A program made the position numbers and the translations under genes. 64,000 nt of DNA from Anomaloglossus baeobatrachus (taxonomy: Eukaryota > Chordata > Amphibia > Anura > Aromobatidae). Positions 1 through 11,165 of this stretch are shown in pieces (the first letter of the stretch is position 1; every line of letters begins with the position of its first letter). The stretch is taken from contig NC_134364.1 in the NCBI RefSeq assembly GCF_048569485.1, positions 125,190,882 through 125,254,881 on the forward strand, in the 5' to 3' direction. The notes beneath the pieces are model-generated. The model was not told the origin of the DNA. It made no database searches and saw only the letters and a program-made list of their open reading frames with translations.

Positions 1-556
1 GAGACGGTCGAGGGGGGGTAGGGGTTAGGACAGCCAAGGGGTGGAGACAGTCGAGGGGGGGTAGGGGTTAGGACAGTCAAGGGGTGGAGACGGTCAGGGG
101 GGCAGGGGTTAGGACAGCCAAGGGGTGGAGACGGTCAAGGGGGGGGTAGGGGTTAGGACAGCCAAGGGGTGGAGACGGTCGAGGGGGGGGGTAGGGGTTA
201 GGACAGCCAAGGGGCGGAGACGGTTGAGGGGGGGTAGGAGTTAGGACAGCCAAGGGGTGGAGACGGTCGAGGTGGGGGTAGGGGTTAGGACAGCCAAGGG
301 GTGGAGACGGTCGAGGGGGAGGTTAGGACAGCCAAGGGGTGAAGACGGTCGAGGGGGGGGGGGGTTAGGGGTTAGGACAGCCAAGGGGTGGAGACGCTCG
401 AGGGGGGGTTAGGGGTTAGGACAGCCAAGGGGTGGAGACGGTCGAGGGGGGGGTAGGGGTTAGGACAGCCAAGGGGTGGAGACGGTGGAGGGGGGCAGGG
501 GTTAGGACAGCCAAGGGGAGGAGACGGTGGAGGGGGGCAGGGGTTAGGACAGCCGG
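1..556. repeat. G-rich 43-bp minisatellite in a CREB3L4 intron
   Basis: About 13 head-to-tail copies of a 43-bp unit reading gagacggtcgaggggggg followed by taggggttaggacagccaa. Copies start at 1, 44 and 87, and the array runs off the left edge. It stops about 30 bp before the splice acceptor of the first visible CREB3L4 exon, so it is intronic. Length varies in the poly-G run. The G-runs with GGGGTTAGG are G-quadruplex prone and resemble telomere repeat only loosely. Confidence 0.93.
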
Positions 557-586
557 AAATAACTGCCATTATTTTATTTCTCCCAG

Positions 587-1221
587 ATCGCTGATCACGC
601 AACTCCGCAAACTCCAGACGCTGATAAAGCAGACGGCAAACAAAGCGGCCCAGACGGGCACCTGCGTCCTGGTAAGTCCTGGCCGATCCGTGGTACCGTC
701 CTTCAGCCGGCGGCCGCAGTCCTCACTGAGCTGACCCGACCCTCTCTTACAGATCCTCTTCTTCTCCCTGGGTTTACTGATCTACCCCAACTATCACCCG
801 CTCCGCTCCGGAGACCCCCCGCAGGACGGGGCCGCTTATATGCCCACTGGAGGTAAGAGAGGCAAGTTGTGTCCATTCTCTGGGTGCACTTCCCATTTAA
901 GACGCATTGGCGTGTGTGGGGTCCGCCTTCTACTGAGGTCAGGGGGTGACTATGTTCTCTGCTGCAGTGATATCAAGAAATATTCTGAATAAAGATGAAT
1001 TTGTGGAGAATATGGAGACCGCGCTACCAAACGCCTTGCCCCCCGAGCCACAGGACAAGAGGGCAGAGCCGGCGCTCAGGACTCTAGATCAGGAAGAGAC
1101 GAGGATGGAGGTCTCTGAGGACAGAGTCCCTCCGGTCAGCTCCAAAGAGACAGAGGCGCTGACCCAAGAGAGTGCTGCTCTGAGGGAAGGGTCGAAGACG
1201 GGGAGGATGGATGAGATGTGA
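587..1221 (+). CDS. CREB3L4: CREB3L4, C-terminal part (three last coding exons)
   Basis: ER-anchored bZIP transcription factor of the CREB3/OASIS family, normally released by site-1/site-2 proteolysis in the Golgi. Exons: 587-671, 753-852 and 968-1221 (stop TGA 1219-1221), each bounded by AG and GT with consistent phase. The first exon gives [20 protein letters not shown], the end of the leucine zipper and the family-typical stretch before the membrane. The second gives the transmembrane segment [14 protein letters not shown]. The third gives VISRNIL, then an acidic, poorly conserved luminal tail ending GRMDEM. Human CREB3L4 has NKAAQTSTCVLIL, GVTSRNIL and a terminal DEM, which separates it from CREB3L3. 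The DNA-binding and activation exons lie beyond the left edge. The gene faces the CART genes on the same strand, next to JTB as in mammals. Confidence 0.93.
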
Positions 1222-1497
1222 GCGGCTCCGTGCTGCTCAACCGGATGCATGGACTGTGTATGGAGACGTTACATGTAGACTATGGGCGAGAGACAGAGGG
1301 GAGAGAGGAGTTGGCGTCTAATATCTGGGGGCTGCGTGTACCCCAAAACTGGATGTGGGCAGAACTTTATGCGAAGGTGTCTCTCTGCGCCAGTGATCGG
1401 GGTTTCGAAGGTAAAGTGTTCACACCAGTAATAATCACCCGGAACAGAACCTGAGACCTGATCATACGTGATGTCAACATGAGGAGACTGCGCTGAC

Positions 1498-1735
1498 AAC
1501 CTCACACATAATGGTGGTGGGGTGTCAGGAGAAGAGAATGGTGTGGACAACCTCACACATGATGGTGGTGGGGTGGAACTGACATCCTCACACATGATGG
1601 TGGTGGTGGGATGTCAGGAGAAGGAAATGGTCTTACAACCTCACACATGATGGAGGGGGGGGGGGGTGGAACTGACAACCTCACACATGATGGTGATGGG
1701 GTGTCAGGAGAGAGGGGGGTAGAGCAGACAACTTC
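1498..1735. repeat. Irregular minisatellite in the CREB3L4 3'UTR
   Basis: Four to five irregular copies, roughly 45-60 bp apart, of aacctcacacatgatggtgg followed by a tgtcaggagaa segment. They lie between the CREB3L4 stop codon and its poly(A) signal, so they should be in the mature mRNA. Confidence 0.8.
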
Positions 1736-1890
1736 CCACAATGAAAGTCGGTTGTCAGCAGTAATGACTGCACCGTCGGGTTCCTTCATCTTCGCCTTCC
1801 CTCGCTCCCCGTCCTTCCGCTATGCAGAGACTTTGTATAATATTTATATGCAGATTATTCTATTACGGACGTTGATCTCTGGGACATTAT

Positions 1891-1896
1891 AATAAA
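1891..1896 (+). terminator. Poly(A) signal of CREB3L4
   Basis: AATAAA about 670 bp after the CREB3L4 stop, followed by AT-rich then GT-rich sequence. It gives a 3'UTR of about 0.7 kb. The next 200 bp (to about 2090) hold nothing I recognise. Confidence 0.75.
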
Positions 1897-2094
1897 GTAA
1901 TATTTAGTTTGTACACTTATTTTCTGCGGACTGAGGACGTCTCCCGGTGCGGTGAGCTTTTGGTCATGTGATGCTTGTACGGCCGCCATTGGCAGGGAGT
2001 GCTGAATATAATAAAGGTGTGACTCCGCCTTCCTCTGCATAAGCCACACCCACAATAAAGGCCCCTCCCACATAACTTGGTACAGTGGTTTCAC

Positions 2095-2870
2095 AAGTAT
2101 CATAGCTTGTAAACGCTTTTTGTAGCAGCTAATTCATGTTTGAGGGATTTTCATCCATTGTTCCTTGGAGACGTCTTCCAGTTCTGTGAGATTCCTGGCT
2201 CGTCTTGCATGCACTGCTTTTCCTTGGAGACGTCTTCCAGTTCTGTGAGATTCCTGGCTCGGTTTGCATGCACTGCTCTTCCTTGGGGACGTCTTCCAGT
2301 TCTGTGAGTATTCCTGGCTTGTCTTGCATGCATGGCTCCTCCTTGGAGATGTCTTCCAGTTCTGTGAGATATCTGGCTTGTTTTGCATGCACTACTCTTT
2401 TTGAGGTCGATTTTTAATGATATTCAGATCAGGGGGACTATGAGGCCAATGTACAACCTTCAGCTTGCATCCTTTGTGGACGTCTATTGTGGATTTTGCC
2501 GTGTGTTTAGGATCAACATCCATTTGAGGAAGCCATCCTCTTCTCCTTTTTTCAACTTCTACTTTTTTACAGATAATATGTTTCCTTCAAGAATTTGTTG
2601 AAATTTCATTGACTCCATTCTTCCCTCTACCCATGAAATGTTCCCTGTGCCATTTGCTCCAGCACAACCCCAAAGCATGATTGATCCTCCTCCATGCTTA
2701 ATGGTTGGCGAGATGTTCTATTCATCAAATTCTGTGTCCTTTTTTATCTCCACACACCTTAGATTATTGTGGCATAAAAGTTCTATTTAAACCTCATCGG
2801 TCCACAGGACTTGTTTGTTTAGATGTTCTCCTGCAGACTTCTAACGCTCACTTTTATGGTGAAGGCAAGC
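2095..2870 (-). mobile_element. Tc1-like transposon, 3' half of a split copy
   Basis: Minus-strand Tc1/mariner-superfamily remnant. I recognise the family from its plus-strand text: caccccaaagcatgattgatcc (shifted in spelling here), the ccatgcttaatggttgg stretch, and cggtccacaggacttgttt. It holds the C-terminal half of the transposase region, much decayed. The element breaks off at about 2870, and the complementary N-terminal half resumes at about 9700, so the two are probably one copy split by later insertions. It also carries an internal 59-bp tandem expansion at 2161-2400. Plain DNA transposon, inactive. Confidence 0.8.
2161..2400. repeat. 59-bp tandem expansion inside the Tc1-like element
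   Basis: Four copies of a 59/60-bp unit starting ccttggagacgtcttccag, at 2163, 2222, 2281 and 2341. In other copies of the family, as I remember them, this segment occurs once. The expansion therefore arose within the transposon after it inserted. Confidence 0.85.
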
Positions 2871-4033
2871 GGAGTAGGGGCGGAGGGCACCAATTCCCTG
2901 AAATGGGATCACACCGGAACTATAAACAATTGTGAGATAAGAAGAGGCAAAGAAAGTGCCAAAAAACGGGGATCACCAAAAATAGAAATTTTATTGGACA
3001 AATATGCACTGGACTAACACACAGAAACATTAAAAATCCAAACAAGAAAAGGGAGAGAGAGGGACGGCCCGACATCCTAAAACCCGAGAAAAGCACCGCA
3101 TATAACATGAGCAGCATACACCGCAATCACATAGGTGACATATCACATGTGACAAGATATGGAAAATGAGCAGCAATATAAATAACATGCGTGTGGAGCT
3201 CATAGAAAACCAGGCAGCAGTAGGGTGAGAATACCCCAAGGTACTATAACTGCGAATATTAGACACAAACTGTATATACTGCCCAGTCATGATACAAATA
3301 AAGAGTCACATGTGAATGCTGTAAAGGCGCCAGGCGTAGCAAATAGCATGATGAAAAAGCGGGGGGGTCCCACACACTCACCAAAAATCCCAATAAAGGA
3401 TGATCTAACAAAAGTAACAAGGCTGCAATGCTGGAAGATCGTATCCTCCCCCAGTAAGAAGAGGACGAGGGGGTGGAAAGTGGGGGACAAATCAATAACA
3501 ATGAACAGAGAGGATGGGGCGCAGCCACACGCGTATCGCCACAAAGTGGCTTGGGCAAAGGGCAAGAGTGTGTGTGTGTAAGGGCCAATATCAAGCTCAA
3601 TATATACAAGATGTGATGACGTCTGTGCTGAAGAGTGCAGATACTGTGTGCACACTATTATACAAGTAATAAAAACGCAGAAGCGCAAACATCCATGAAT
3701 AAGGCGCAGCTAAAGGACCAGGCACTAAGTACCACGCTGAGAATCCCAGCCTCCAGCTGCCTGGTTTTACCTGACTAGCAATCATTATACGGCGGGAGGC
3801 CATGCATTTTATTTTATTTTTTTTTAAATAATGGGCTTCCTGTATTTTGATTGCCAGCCAAGGTAAAGCCAGGCAGATGGAGGTGCAGCCCATAGCCGTC
3901 CGCTTTATCTGCGCTGAGAATCAAAAACACCGCGGAGCGCTACGTAATTTTTTAAAATTATTTATTTTTACACTACTATATGTGTGAAGGACCCAACAGC
4001 CAAACACAGACACTGTAGCACACAATGGGTGCC

Positions 4034-4144
4034 TGTGATTGGCTATTGGAGTAACCTGGAATCTGCCCATACATTCTAGATGCTAGAATGTATGGACTGT
4101 TTTTTCAGGTTACTCAGCATCTAATCACAGACGCCCACTCTGTG
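4034..4144. repeat. Imperfect inverted repeat, MITE-like
   Basis: The left arm gtgattggct...cccatacattctag pairs with ctagaatgtatgg...ggttactcagcatctaatcac around a 2-4 bp centre near 4079-4083. Small indels break the pairing. It is consistent with a foldback or palindromic non-autonomous element. Confidence 0.7.
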
Positions 4145-4320
4145 ACAACATCTGTGATTGTTTGTTATTTTAATAGTAAAATAAAACAACAACACACAGA
4201 AAAAATATTTTATTAGAAATAAAACAGAAGACATTTAGGACTCCATCTTTATTACTCAAAAACACCCTCCGATGTAGTCCAAATGCGGGCGAGCATCTTC
4301 AGCTCTGCTACATCTGACTT

Positions 4321-4429
4321 ACAGGACCTTCCATGTTGTCATAGCCATGTGATCAGTTTGTAACCCAATGTCTGTACAACATTCACACCTGACAGGTCAC
4401 ATGGCTATGACCTCATGGAAGGTCCTGTA
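4321..4429. repeat. Inverted repeat with about 33-bp arms
   Basis: acaggaccttccatg...catagccatgtga at 4321-4352 is matched in reverse complement by tcacatggctatga...catggaaggtcctgt ending at 4428. The loop is about 45 bp. Probably part of a non-autonomous element. Confidence 0.75.
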
Positions 4430-4871
4430 GTCAGCGGTGGTTACCCGAGGGCACAGCAATGATCGGACCCAGAAGCAGAAGCAGCCGGGAGACAGAGACT
4501 GCAGGACGTGTCGTGGGACCTGTAAGTGTAATGACAATGTTTATTATTTACTATATTCTATATTTTACAGCCCCCCCTCCACCCCCGCCCCATCCCATAA
4601 CTGTAAAGCCCGAGTTCGGTGTTTGGACGCAAGTTTGCGTTATCTCAGAACCTGAACTCAATCTTTACAAAACGTTCGGGCGAGGCTCCCCGATACTGAA
4701 CAGTGGGGGGATTTCCCATCACTAGAAGCAACACATGCGCATTAACCCCCTCCCCGTCTGCTGTATGTGGACACCCCAGGGGTCACAGGTCATTATACTC
4801 ACCACATACAACACACCATCAGTCAACCAAAAGACCTGATTGCCTCCCTCAGAGTCAGACAGGTACACCAG

Positions 4872-4940
4872 GCACTTTGGCGTATATCCAGACCCATTTC
4901 AAAGTTGCCGCCTTCTGGGTCTGGATATACGCCAAAGTGC
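4872..4940. repeat. Perfect 25-bp inverted repeat (hairpin)
   Basis: Arms 4872-4896 (gcactttggcgtatatccag, then accca) and 4916-4940 (tgggtctggatatacgccaa, then agtgc) are exact reverse complements over 25 bp, with a 19-bp loop. Perfect arms in an otherwise decayed neighbourhood imply a young or selected structure. Confidence 0.9.
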
Positions 4941-4944
4941 GTGA

Positions 4945-6505
4945 CCTGGGCATTTGTGGACTGTTGCGTGATGGTGACACTTAGCAGCAGCCCGTTCTGA
5001 TATCCCACTTGGACTCCCCTGATGGTCTGTTTGTGAAACGTTGGGAGTGGGAAGATTCATCCATATGCCTGATACAGGTGTCCTGGCTTGTATGGGATTT
5101 GATGTGCTGATTGACAGCCCCCCTCAGGAGCCGTTATCCTGTCTGTATGCCTGATAGTATTTTCTGGACCTGGTAAGACCGTTCCCATATGACGTGGGAT
5201 TTATTTATGGTTTCATATAGGTACCAGTATAACTGCCTGTGACACACTGGTGATTACCCCCCTCAAATGGGGTCTTGATTGAAATAATCATTTCTGTGTG
5301 CACGTTTTTCTATCTCAGCTGACTGGTCTGTAGAGGGTTTGAGTGTTCTAATTCACTCGACCTGGAGTAAGCCGAGACAGACCGTACTTCTGGGCCTCAA
5401 TTGTGCCCTCAGCCTGCTATGGTCCGAATGGTCGGACTATTGGCACCTCTGGTTTTAATTCTCACTAGTGAATTATTGTTCACTTTTATTCCTTGCATGA
5501 ATTAAAAGTTATGTTTTATGTATATGAATTTCTGAATGAATTTTTCTAAGCTCCTTTACTGGTCCAGCTAATTTGTTGTGATTACTGTGGACTACCCCTG
5601 GTATTTTGCTATTTACTACTTCATTCCCACCTAAGTCCCAATTGAAGGCAACAGCCCAACCCGTCCGGATAGTAGCCACCGCCAGAGGCCAGAGATCCAA
5701 GGGGCCAGCGTCTGCGGGCAAACGGGCTCCTACGACACATACACGCCGGGGAGCGGGCTACCAGTGCCCAGGCACGGTAGCCAAGATCACATACAGGTGC
5801 AGGAGAAAGGCGGACATTACCAACCTATCTGGAGAAACTGCATCCGGCTGCGGGCCCCGTTCGTCACCCCGTTTGGTTTACCAGTGACTCTGTGTGGTTT
5901 AATCGTGAGTACACCAGTGCCATCAGGCACCGCACCGCAATACTGCCCTTGCACCCCGGCCCTCACTACCGGGCCCCGGGACCAACATCCCCTACCCACA
6001 GAGGGGTCAACACCTAACTAGCCCCTACACCACTCCCGGGATTCTCTGCACCTTTACCGCAGCGGTGGTGCCCACCATCACCACAACCCGTGGGTGGCTT
6101 CATGAACTTTACAACACAACCACCCCACAACCCCTGCGTGCACCGCCACTACACCATTCCAGAGCAACGTGACCTCCGGGTCCGGAGGCGCTCGAGCCAC
6201 CGACACACACGAGCCCGAACCCGAGCGGCTCGGCGGTCGCAGTCGAGGCCGCGGGGCGGTACATATGCATAAAGGATGCAATTACAAGCACCAACGATTG
6301 CAGAGCGACACACAGCCCCGCAGCAGGACAAGCAAAGCTGAGCAGCATACACAGCGGCACACCGCGTATGGGGACTGGAGCAGGAAATATACACAGATCA
6401 TGAAGAACCCAACCAGTACTAACAGCCAGGAGTGCGCGGTGCTCAACCAAATGATGACTCCAGCACAGGTTTAAATGGAGGACAAAGAAAAATAAATTGT
6501 ATGTA
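4945..6505. other. No gene recognised; probable interspersed-repeat debris
   Basis: No conserved frame. About 5600-6280 is GC-rich with short open frames on both strands. Its pieces (the gcagcggtggt and cacaacccgtgggtgg stretches) resemble the ends of amphibian repetitive elements, possibly LTR-related fossils, but I see no paired LTRs, so family and limits are uncertain. The remainder, 4945-5600, is AT-richer with no recognisable feature. Confidence 0.35.
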
Positions 6506-8094
6506 CAGTACACACCAAAAGTTTGGACACACCTCATTCAAAGAGTTTTCTTTATTTTCATGAATCTGAAAATTGTAGATTCACATTGAAGGCATCAAAA
6601 CTATGAATTAACACATGTGGAACGAAATACTTAAAAAAAAAGTGTGAAACAAGTGAAAATATGTCTTATATTCTAGGTTCTTCACAGTAGCCACCTTTTG
6701 CTTTGATTACTGCTTTGCACACTCTTGGCATTCTCTTGATGAGCTTCAAGAGGTAGTCACCGGAAAAGGTTCTCACTTCACAGGTGCACCCTGTCAGGTT
6801 TAATAAGTGGGATTTCTTGCCCTATAAATGGGGTTGGGACCATCAGTTGTGATGTGCAGAAGTCTGGTGTATACACAGCTGATAGTCCTACTGAATAGAC
6901 TGTTAGCTGCTTTTTTCTTGCCATAATACAAATTCTAAGTAAAGAAAAACGAGGGGAAATCATTACTTTAAGAAATGAAGGTCAGTCAGTCCAAAAAATT
7001 GAGAAAACTTTAAAAGTGTGCCCAAGTGCAGTGGCAAAAACCATCAAACGCTACAAAGAAACTGGCTCACATGGAGAACCACCCCACGAATGGAAGACCA
7101 AGAGTCACCTCTGCTGCAGAGGATAAGTTTATCCGAGTCACCAGCCTCAAAAATCACAGGTTAACAGCAGCTCAGATTAGAGACCAGGTCAATGCCACAC
7201 AGAGTTCTAGCAGCAGCCACATCTCTAGAACAACTGTTAAGAGGAGACTTTGTGCAGCAGGCCTTCATGGTAAAATAGCTGCTAGGAAACCACTGCTAAG
7301 GGCAGGCAACAAGCAGAAGAGACTTGTTTGGGCTAAAGAACACAAGGAATGGACATTAGACCAGTGAAAATCCGTGCTTTGGTCTGATGAGTCCAAATTT
7401 GAGATCTTTGGATCCAACCACCGTGTCTTTGTGCGACGCAGAAAAGGTAAACGGATGGACTCTACATGCCTGGTTCCCACCGTGAAGCATGGAGGAGGAG
7501 GTGTGATGGTGTGGAGGTGCTTTGCTGGTGACACTGTTGGGGATTTTTTCAAAATTGAAGGCATACTGAACCAACATGGCTACCACAGCATCTTACAGCG
7601 GCATGCTATTCCATCCGGTTTGCGTTTAGTTGGACCATGATTTATTTTTCAACAGGATAATGACCCCAAACACACCTCCAGGCTGTGTAAGGGCTATTTG
7701 ACTAAGGAGAGTGATGGAGTGCTACGCCAGATGACCTGGCCTCCACAGTCACCAGACCTGAACCTAATCGAGATGGGGCCTTCAAGTGCTAAGCATCTCT
7801 GGGAACTCCTTTAAGACTGTTGGAAAACTATTTCCGGTGACTACCCCTTGAAGCTCATCAAGAGAATGCCAAGAGTGTGCAAAGGAGTAATGAAAGCAAA
7901 AGGTGGCTACTTTGAAGAACCTAGAATCTAAGACATATTTTCAGTTGTTTCACACTTTTTTGTTTAGTATTTCATTCCACATGTGTTAATTCATAGTTTT
8001 GATGCCTTCAATGAGAATCTACAATTTTCAGAGTCATGAAAGTAAATAAAACTCTTTGAATGAGAAGGTGTGTCCAAACATTTGGTCTGTACTG
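6506..8094 (+). mobile_element. Tc1-like transposon, near full length, inactive
   Basis: A 1589-bp element with long terminal inverted repeats (cagtacacaccaaaagtttg at 6506 and its reverse complement ending 8094) and a TA duplication at 6504-6505 and 8095-8096. The plus-strand transposase region runs from about 6950 to 7920. It shows helix-turn-helix text (KRYKETGSHGEP, GRPRVTSAAEDKF) and the catalytic region [24 protein letters not shown] and [11 protein letters not shown], a DDE pattern of the Tc1 type. Several lesions kill it: a frameshift near 7085, stops at 7365 (before KSVLWSDES) and about 7638, and a small deletion after the last motif near 7775. It lies between the halves of the older split Tc1-like element. 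Confidence 0.94.
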
Positions 8095-8096
8095 TA

Positions 8097-8997
8097 TATA
8101 CTTAGTGGGAAAAGTTTTTAGAGGAACTATTGCATATATAATAAATGTATGTATATGTATAGAAATATAAGGCAATGTAATGTAACATGGGGAGGAAACA
8201 TCACCCAAGGCTACATAACTGCAGCATACGAATGTGATGACAAGAAGGTAAAGCATGGAGCAAGCAAAAAACATGTACATGAAAAACAGAGGCACATGTG
8301 AACAAGAAGAAGGACAACTGAATTAAAGAGTCATAAATGTACGAAGACGCATATACAGGAGCAGAGCATTGACATGGAGCCTAGTTCAAAATTGCCACGT
8401 TGTCCAAATGCATGGGCAGCAAAGATATGGGGCCGCCGTGTGTCTTACCATGTCAAAGTGACAGGGCGGATACACCCTTACGTAGCGCTCACTAAAATAA
8501 AAATTAGGCACACTGAATACAGTTTTATGGTAAAGCAATAATGTAACAATTTATTAAGATTGCATCAGGATAATGTTCCATTATGGAATGGCAGAAACAA
8601 TATAACCCTGTTCTATTGATTCAATTAATGTAAATTATACAATCAATATAAATCATAGTATATAGAGAAATAACGCATCAATACATTACCTAAGTATTGC
8701 AACATCACTTCCCCACTGGAGGGACCACAGTGTCAGCGAGAAGGAAAATACTCTGGTCTTATCACAGAAGAAGTACATCCACTTTACCTTCTGGAGCATC
8801 CCTAACTCGCTGAACAGGGTCCCCATTTTTTATACACAGCTCTCACATTCTCTTCCATCACAGCTGCGTAGTATGTTTTAGCAGATCATCAGTTTCTTGC
8901 AGCTGCGCAGTATATTATTTTTTACAAAGTTAAAGTTTTATGATCACTTAAGTTTTATGACCACAGCACAGTGCTTCAAGGTTGTTTGTTACCAACA
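8097..8997. other. No gene recognised
   Basis: AT-rich sequence without a credible frame, tandem array or terminal repeat that I can identify. It lies between the Tc1-like copy and the MITE that starts at 8998. Confidence 0.5.
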
Positions 8998-9430
8998 TAA
9001 AGGCTCCTTTACACACTGAGACTTTCTATCAATCCCACCAGCAATCTCGACCTGGCCGGGATCGCTGGAAAGTCTATTAACAGTCGCTGGTGAGCTGTCA
9101 AACAGGCAGATCTGGCCAACGACGCAGCAGCGATACGGACCTGCAGAATGACCTCGCTGGAAAGGGAATGCTAGCACGCCTATGGGCTGGGTCGCTAACG
9201 ATGTCATTGTAACGGTGTCAAACACACTGATACTTGCTGCGCAGCCGGGAAACATAGGACCAAAGAATGGTCCTGAATGACTTGTAGCGATCAGCGACCT
9301 CACAGCGGGGGCCAGGTCGCTGATGCGTGTCACACACTGCAATGTCGCTGGGGAGGTCGCTATTACGTCACAAAACCGGTGACGTTACAGCGATATCGCT
9401 AGCGATGTTGCAGTGTGTAAAGGGGCCTTA
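8998..9430. mobile_element. MITE with inverted ends (about 430 bp)
   Basis: The left end taaaggctcctttacacact mirrors the right end agtgtgtaaaggggccttaa. The interior is full of short CGCT/AGCG words (tcgctggaaag, agcgatatcgctagcgatg) in both orientations and has no transposase. A target-site duplication is not clear, so the superfamily is left open. It lies inside the interval that splits the Tc1-like element. Confidence 0.78.
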
Positions 9431-9699
9431 ATAACCCAAAGTTTGTTTCCAAGGTTTGTTTGCTATTGATTATAGTCTAACATTTCAAAGTTCCCGGTAT
9501 GTTGTTTGCACAAAATTAACTCGGCATAACGCTCTAAGACTGTAGCACATGGACAGCATGACTTACATAATCACCTATTCTGAAGACTGGATACCTATTT
9601 TAATCCAATCACACACTCATACTTGTCTCATTTGCATCACACCATCCGGAAAACCTAAAAAAGATTAAATGATTCTTAATGATTTTTATAAAAACCTGT

Positions 9700-10243
9700 G
9701 TATTTTATGATGAAGACGCAGGGGAAGTTTCCTTTTGATGACTCTTCCATGAAGACCATGTTTGTGCAGGTGTCTTTGAACAGTAGAACAATGTACTACA
9801 ACTCCAGAGTCTGCTAAATCTTCCTGAAGGTCTTTTGCAGTCACGCAGGGCATCTGATTTGCCTCTCCAGCAATCCTACAAGCAGCTCTCACAGAAATTT
9901 TGCTTGGTCTTCCAGACCTTAACTTGACCTCCCCTGCTCCTGGTAACTGCCATTTCTTAATTACATGTGGAATTGAATAAACGGCAACTTTATTATATTC
10001 TTATAGCCTTCCCCGGCTTTGTGGGCCTCCACCATTTTCATTTTCAGAGTGCTAGGCAGCTGCTTAGAAGAACCCATGGCTGCTGTTTATTGGCACAAGG
10101 TTAGATGGGGCTGGGTTTTTATAAAGCTGTGAAGTTTGTATTACCATTTTTTCCTACCGATGATAGAGAAGACATAACCGTAATAGGATAATTAAGGTCT
10201 GAAACCTTGGTCAAAGGTTCTCCAAACATTTACATGCCACAGT
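9700..10243 (-). mobile_element. Tc1-like transposon, 5' half of the split copy
   Basis: Minus-strand N-terminal half of the family found at 2095-2870. A short frame at 9686-9892 reads RIAGEANQMPCVTAKDLQED and LHKHGLHGRVIKRKLPL, typical of the Tc1 DNA-binding region. On the plus strand the familiar ttcagagtgctaggcagctg and agaagaacccatggctgct (the transposase start region) are present. The terminal repeat ends near 10242 (acatgccacagta). It resumes where the left half stops, apart from a shared stretch of about 20 bp around the break. Confidence 0.82.
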
Positions 10244-10405
10244 AATATAGAAGATAATAATCTCCTCTGGTGATGGATCCCGCGCTCAGTTTACTCTTCA
10301 TACTTTCTCTGCATGTCCCTGGGGTGTAAAAACTGAGCGCGCCCCTTGTTTCTGGTAACCCAGCCTATGTGACCATGTAAACTGAATGGACCCTTTAAGA
10401 TAATC

Positions 10406-10690
10406 TACAGTGGTGCTAGAAAGTTTGTGAACCCTTAATAATTTGCAAACATTTGACCTAACACTTCATGATGGTGAATTTATCAGCATTATATGAGGGC
10501 AGCCTTTAGTTGTTTAGAGGTGAACTTGAGTTCCTTTGTGATCTACAAGCCTCCTGTGGAGGGAGTAGCCCTCTTGTATTTCCCCCACTTGTACATGATC
10601 TGACTGTGGATTGAGGGGGTGCACACTTATTGTCTCCTCAATGTGGTGGTCTTAGTATATAGACAAAATCTCTGCTTGGACCAGTCCTTC
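10406..10690 (-). mobile_element. Remnant of another Tc1-like family
   Basis: Begins with the terminal text acagtggtgctagaaagttt followed by gtgaaccc. It continues with decayed pieces of the minus-strand transposase start region (gcctttagttgtttagaggt, cacttgtacatgatctgact). The terminal sequence differs from those of the other two Tc1-like copies here, so it is a separate family. Internally deleted. Confidence 0.7.
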
Positions 10691-10836
10691 TGACAGAGGT
10701 TGCAGATTTGTTACACATGTATCCACAATCCTGTGATTACTGCAGATGAATACTCTATGGCTGCACTGATACATTGTGACAAAACCCTGGAACAATGCAG
10801 GGACTTCAGAAGAAAATGCAACCATCACTTCTCACA

Positions 10837-11085
10837 ACTCTGCGCTGTCTCTGCTCCGCGCTGTCACGGCTCCGCGCTGTCACGGCTCCGCGCTGTCTCT
10901 ACTCCGCTCTGTCTCCGCTCCGCGCTGTCTCTGCTCCGCGTTGTCTCTGCTCCGCTCTGTCTCTGCTCCGTGCTGTCTCTGCTCCTCGTTGTCTCTGCTC
11001 TGCGCTGCACTGTCTCTGCTCCGCGCCGTCTCTGCTCTGCGCTGCACTGTCTCTGCTTCGCTCTATCTCTGTTCTGTGCCCCCCC
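10837..11085. repeat. 16-bp minisatellite upstream of CART-A
   Basis: About 15 copies of a 16-bp unit ctccgcgctgtctctg with variants (cacgg, tctct, 15-bp copies). It ends about 80 bp before the CART-A TATA box. Because 16 is not a multiple of three, it makes leucine/serine/arginine-rich shadow frames in all phases. Confidence 0.88.
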
Positions 11086-11165
11086 TGCTCGTATCTTGGA
11101 GACGACACTTATCAGTAATCAGAAGCGCTGATGGCTGTATACGGAGAATAAGGGGAGGGAGGACG

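Larger units (their letters stand above)
2871..4440. repeat. Unclassified interspersed repeats between the transposon halves
   Basis: No coding potential that I trust. The stretch from about 3740 to 3950 (gggcttcctgtattttgatt, ccagccaaggtaaagccagg) is a sequence type I associate with abundant amphibian interspersed repeats. The segment 2880-3660 is A-rich and looks like a separate insertion. Two imperfect inverted repeats, listed separately, lie at 4034-4144 and 4321-4429. Family assignment would need a repeat library. Confidence 0.45.

Noticed and set aside
1-556. True telomeric or interstitial telomere repeat
   Set aside because: The unit is 43 bp with a single GGGTTAGG-like word. There are no TTAGGG tandem runs.
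5509-6537. Overlapping frames of 60-142 codons as a candidate gene
   Set aside because: Frames on both strands with no domain or splice support. The GC-rich composition explains the lack of stops, and the region looks like repeat debris.
8998-9430. piggyBac-type element, because the right end reads CCTTAA
   Set aside because: No TTAA is present at the left end and no matching duplication is seen, so only a generic MITE call is made.
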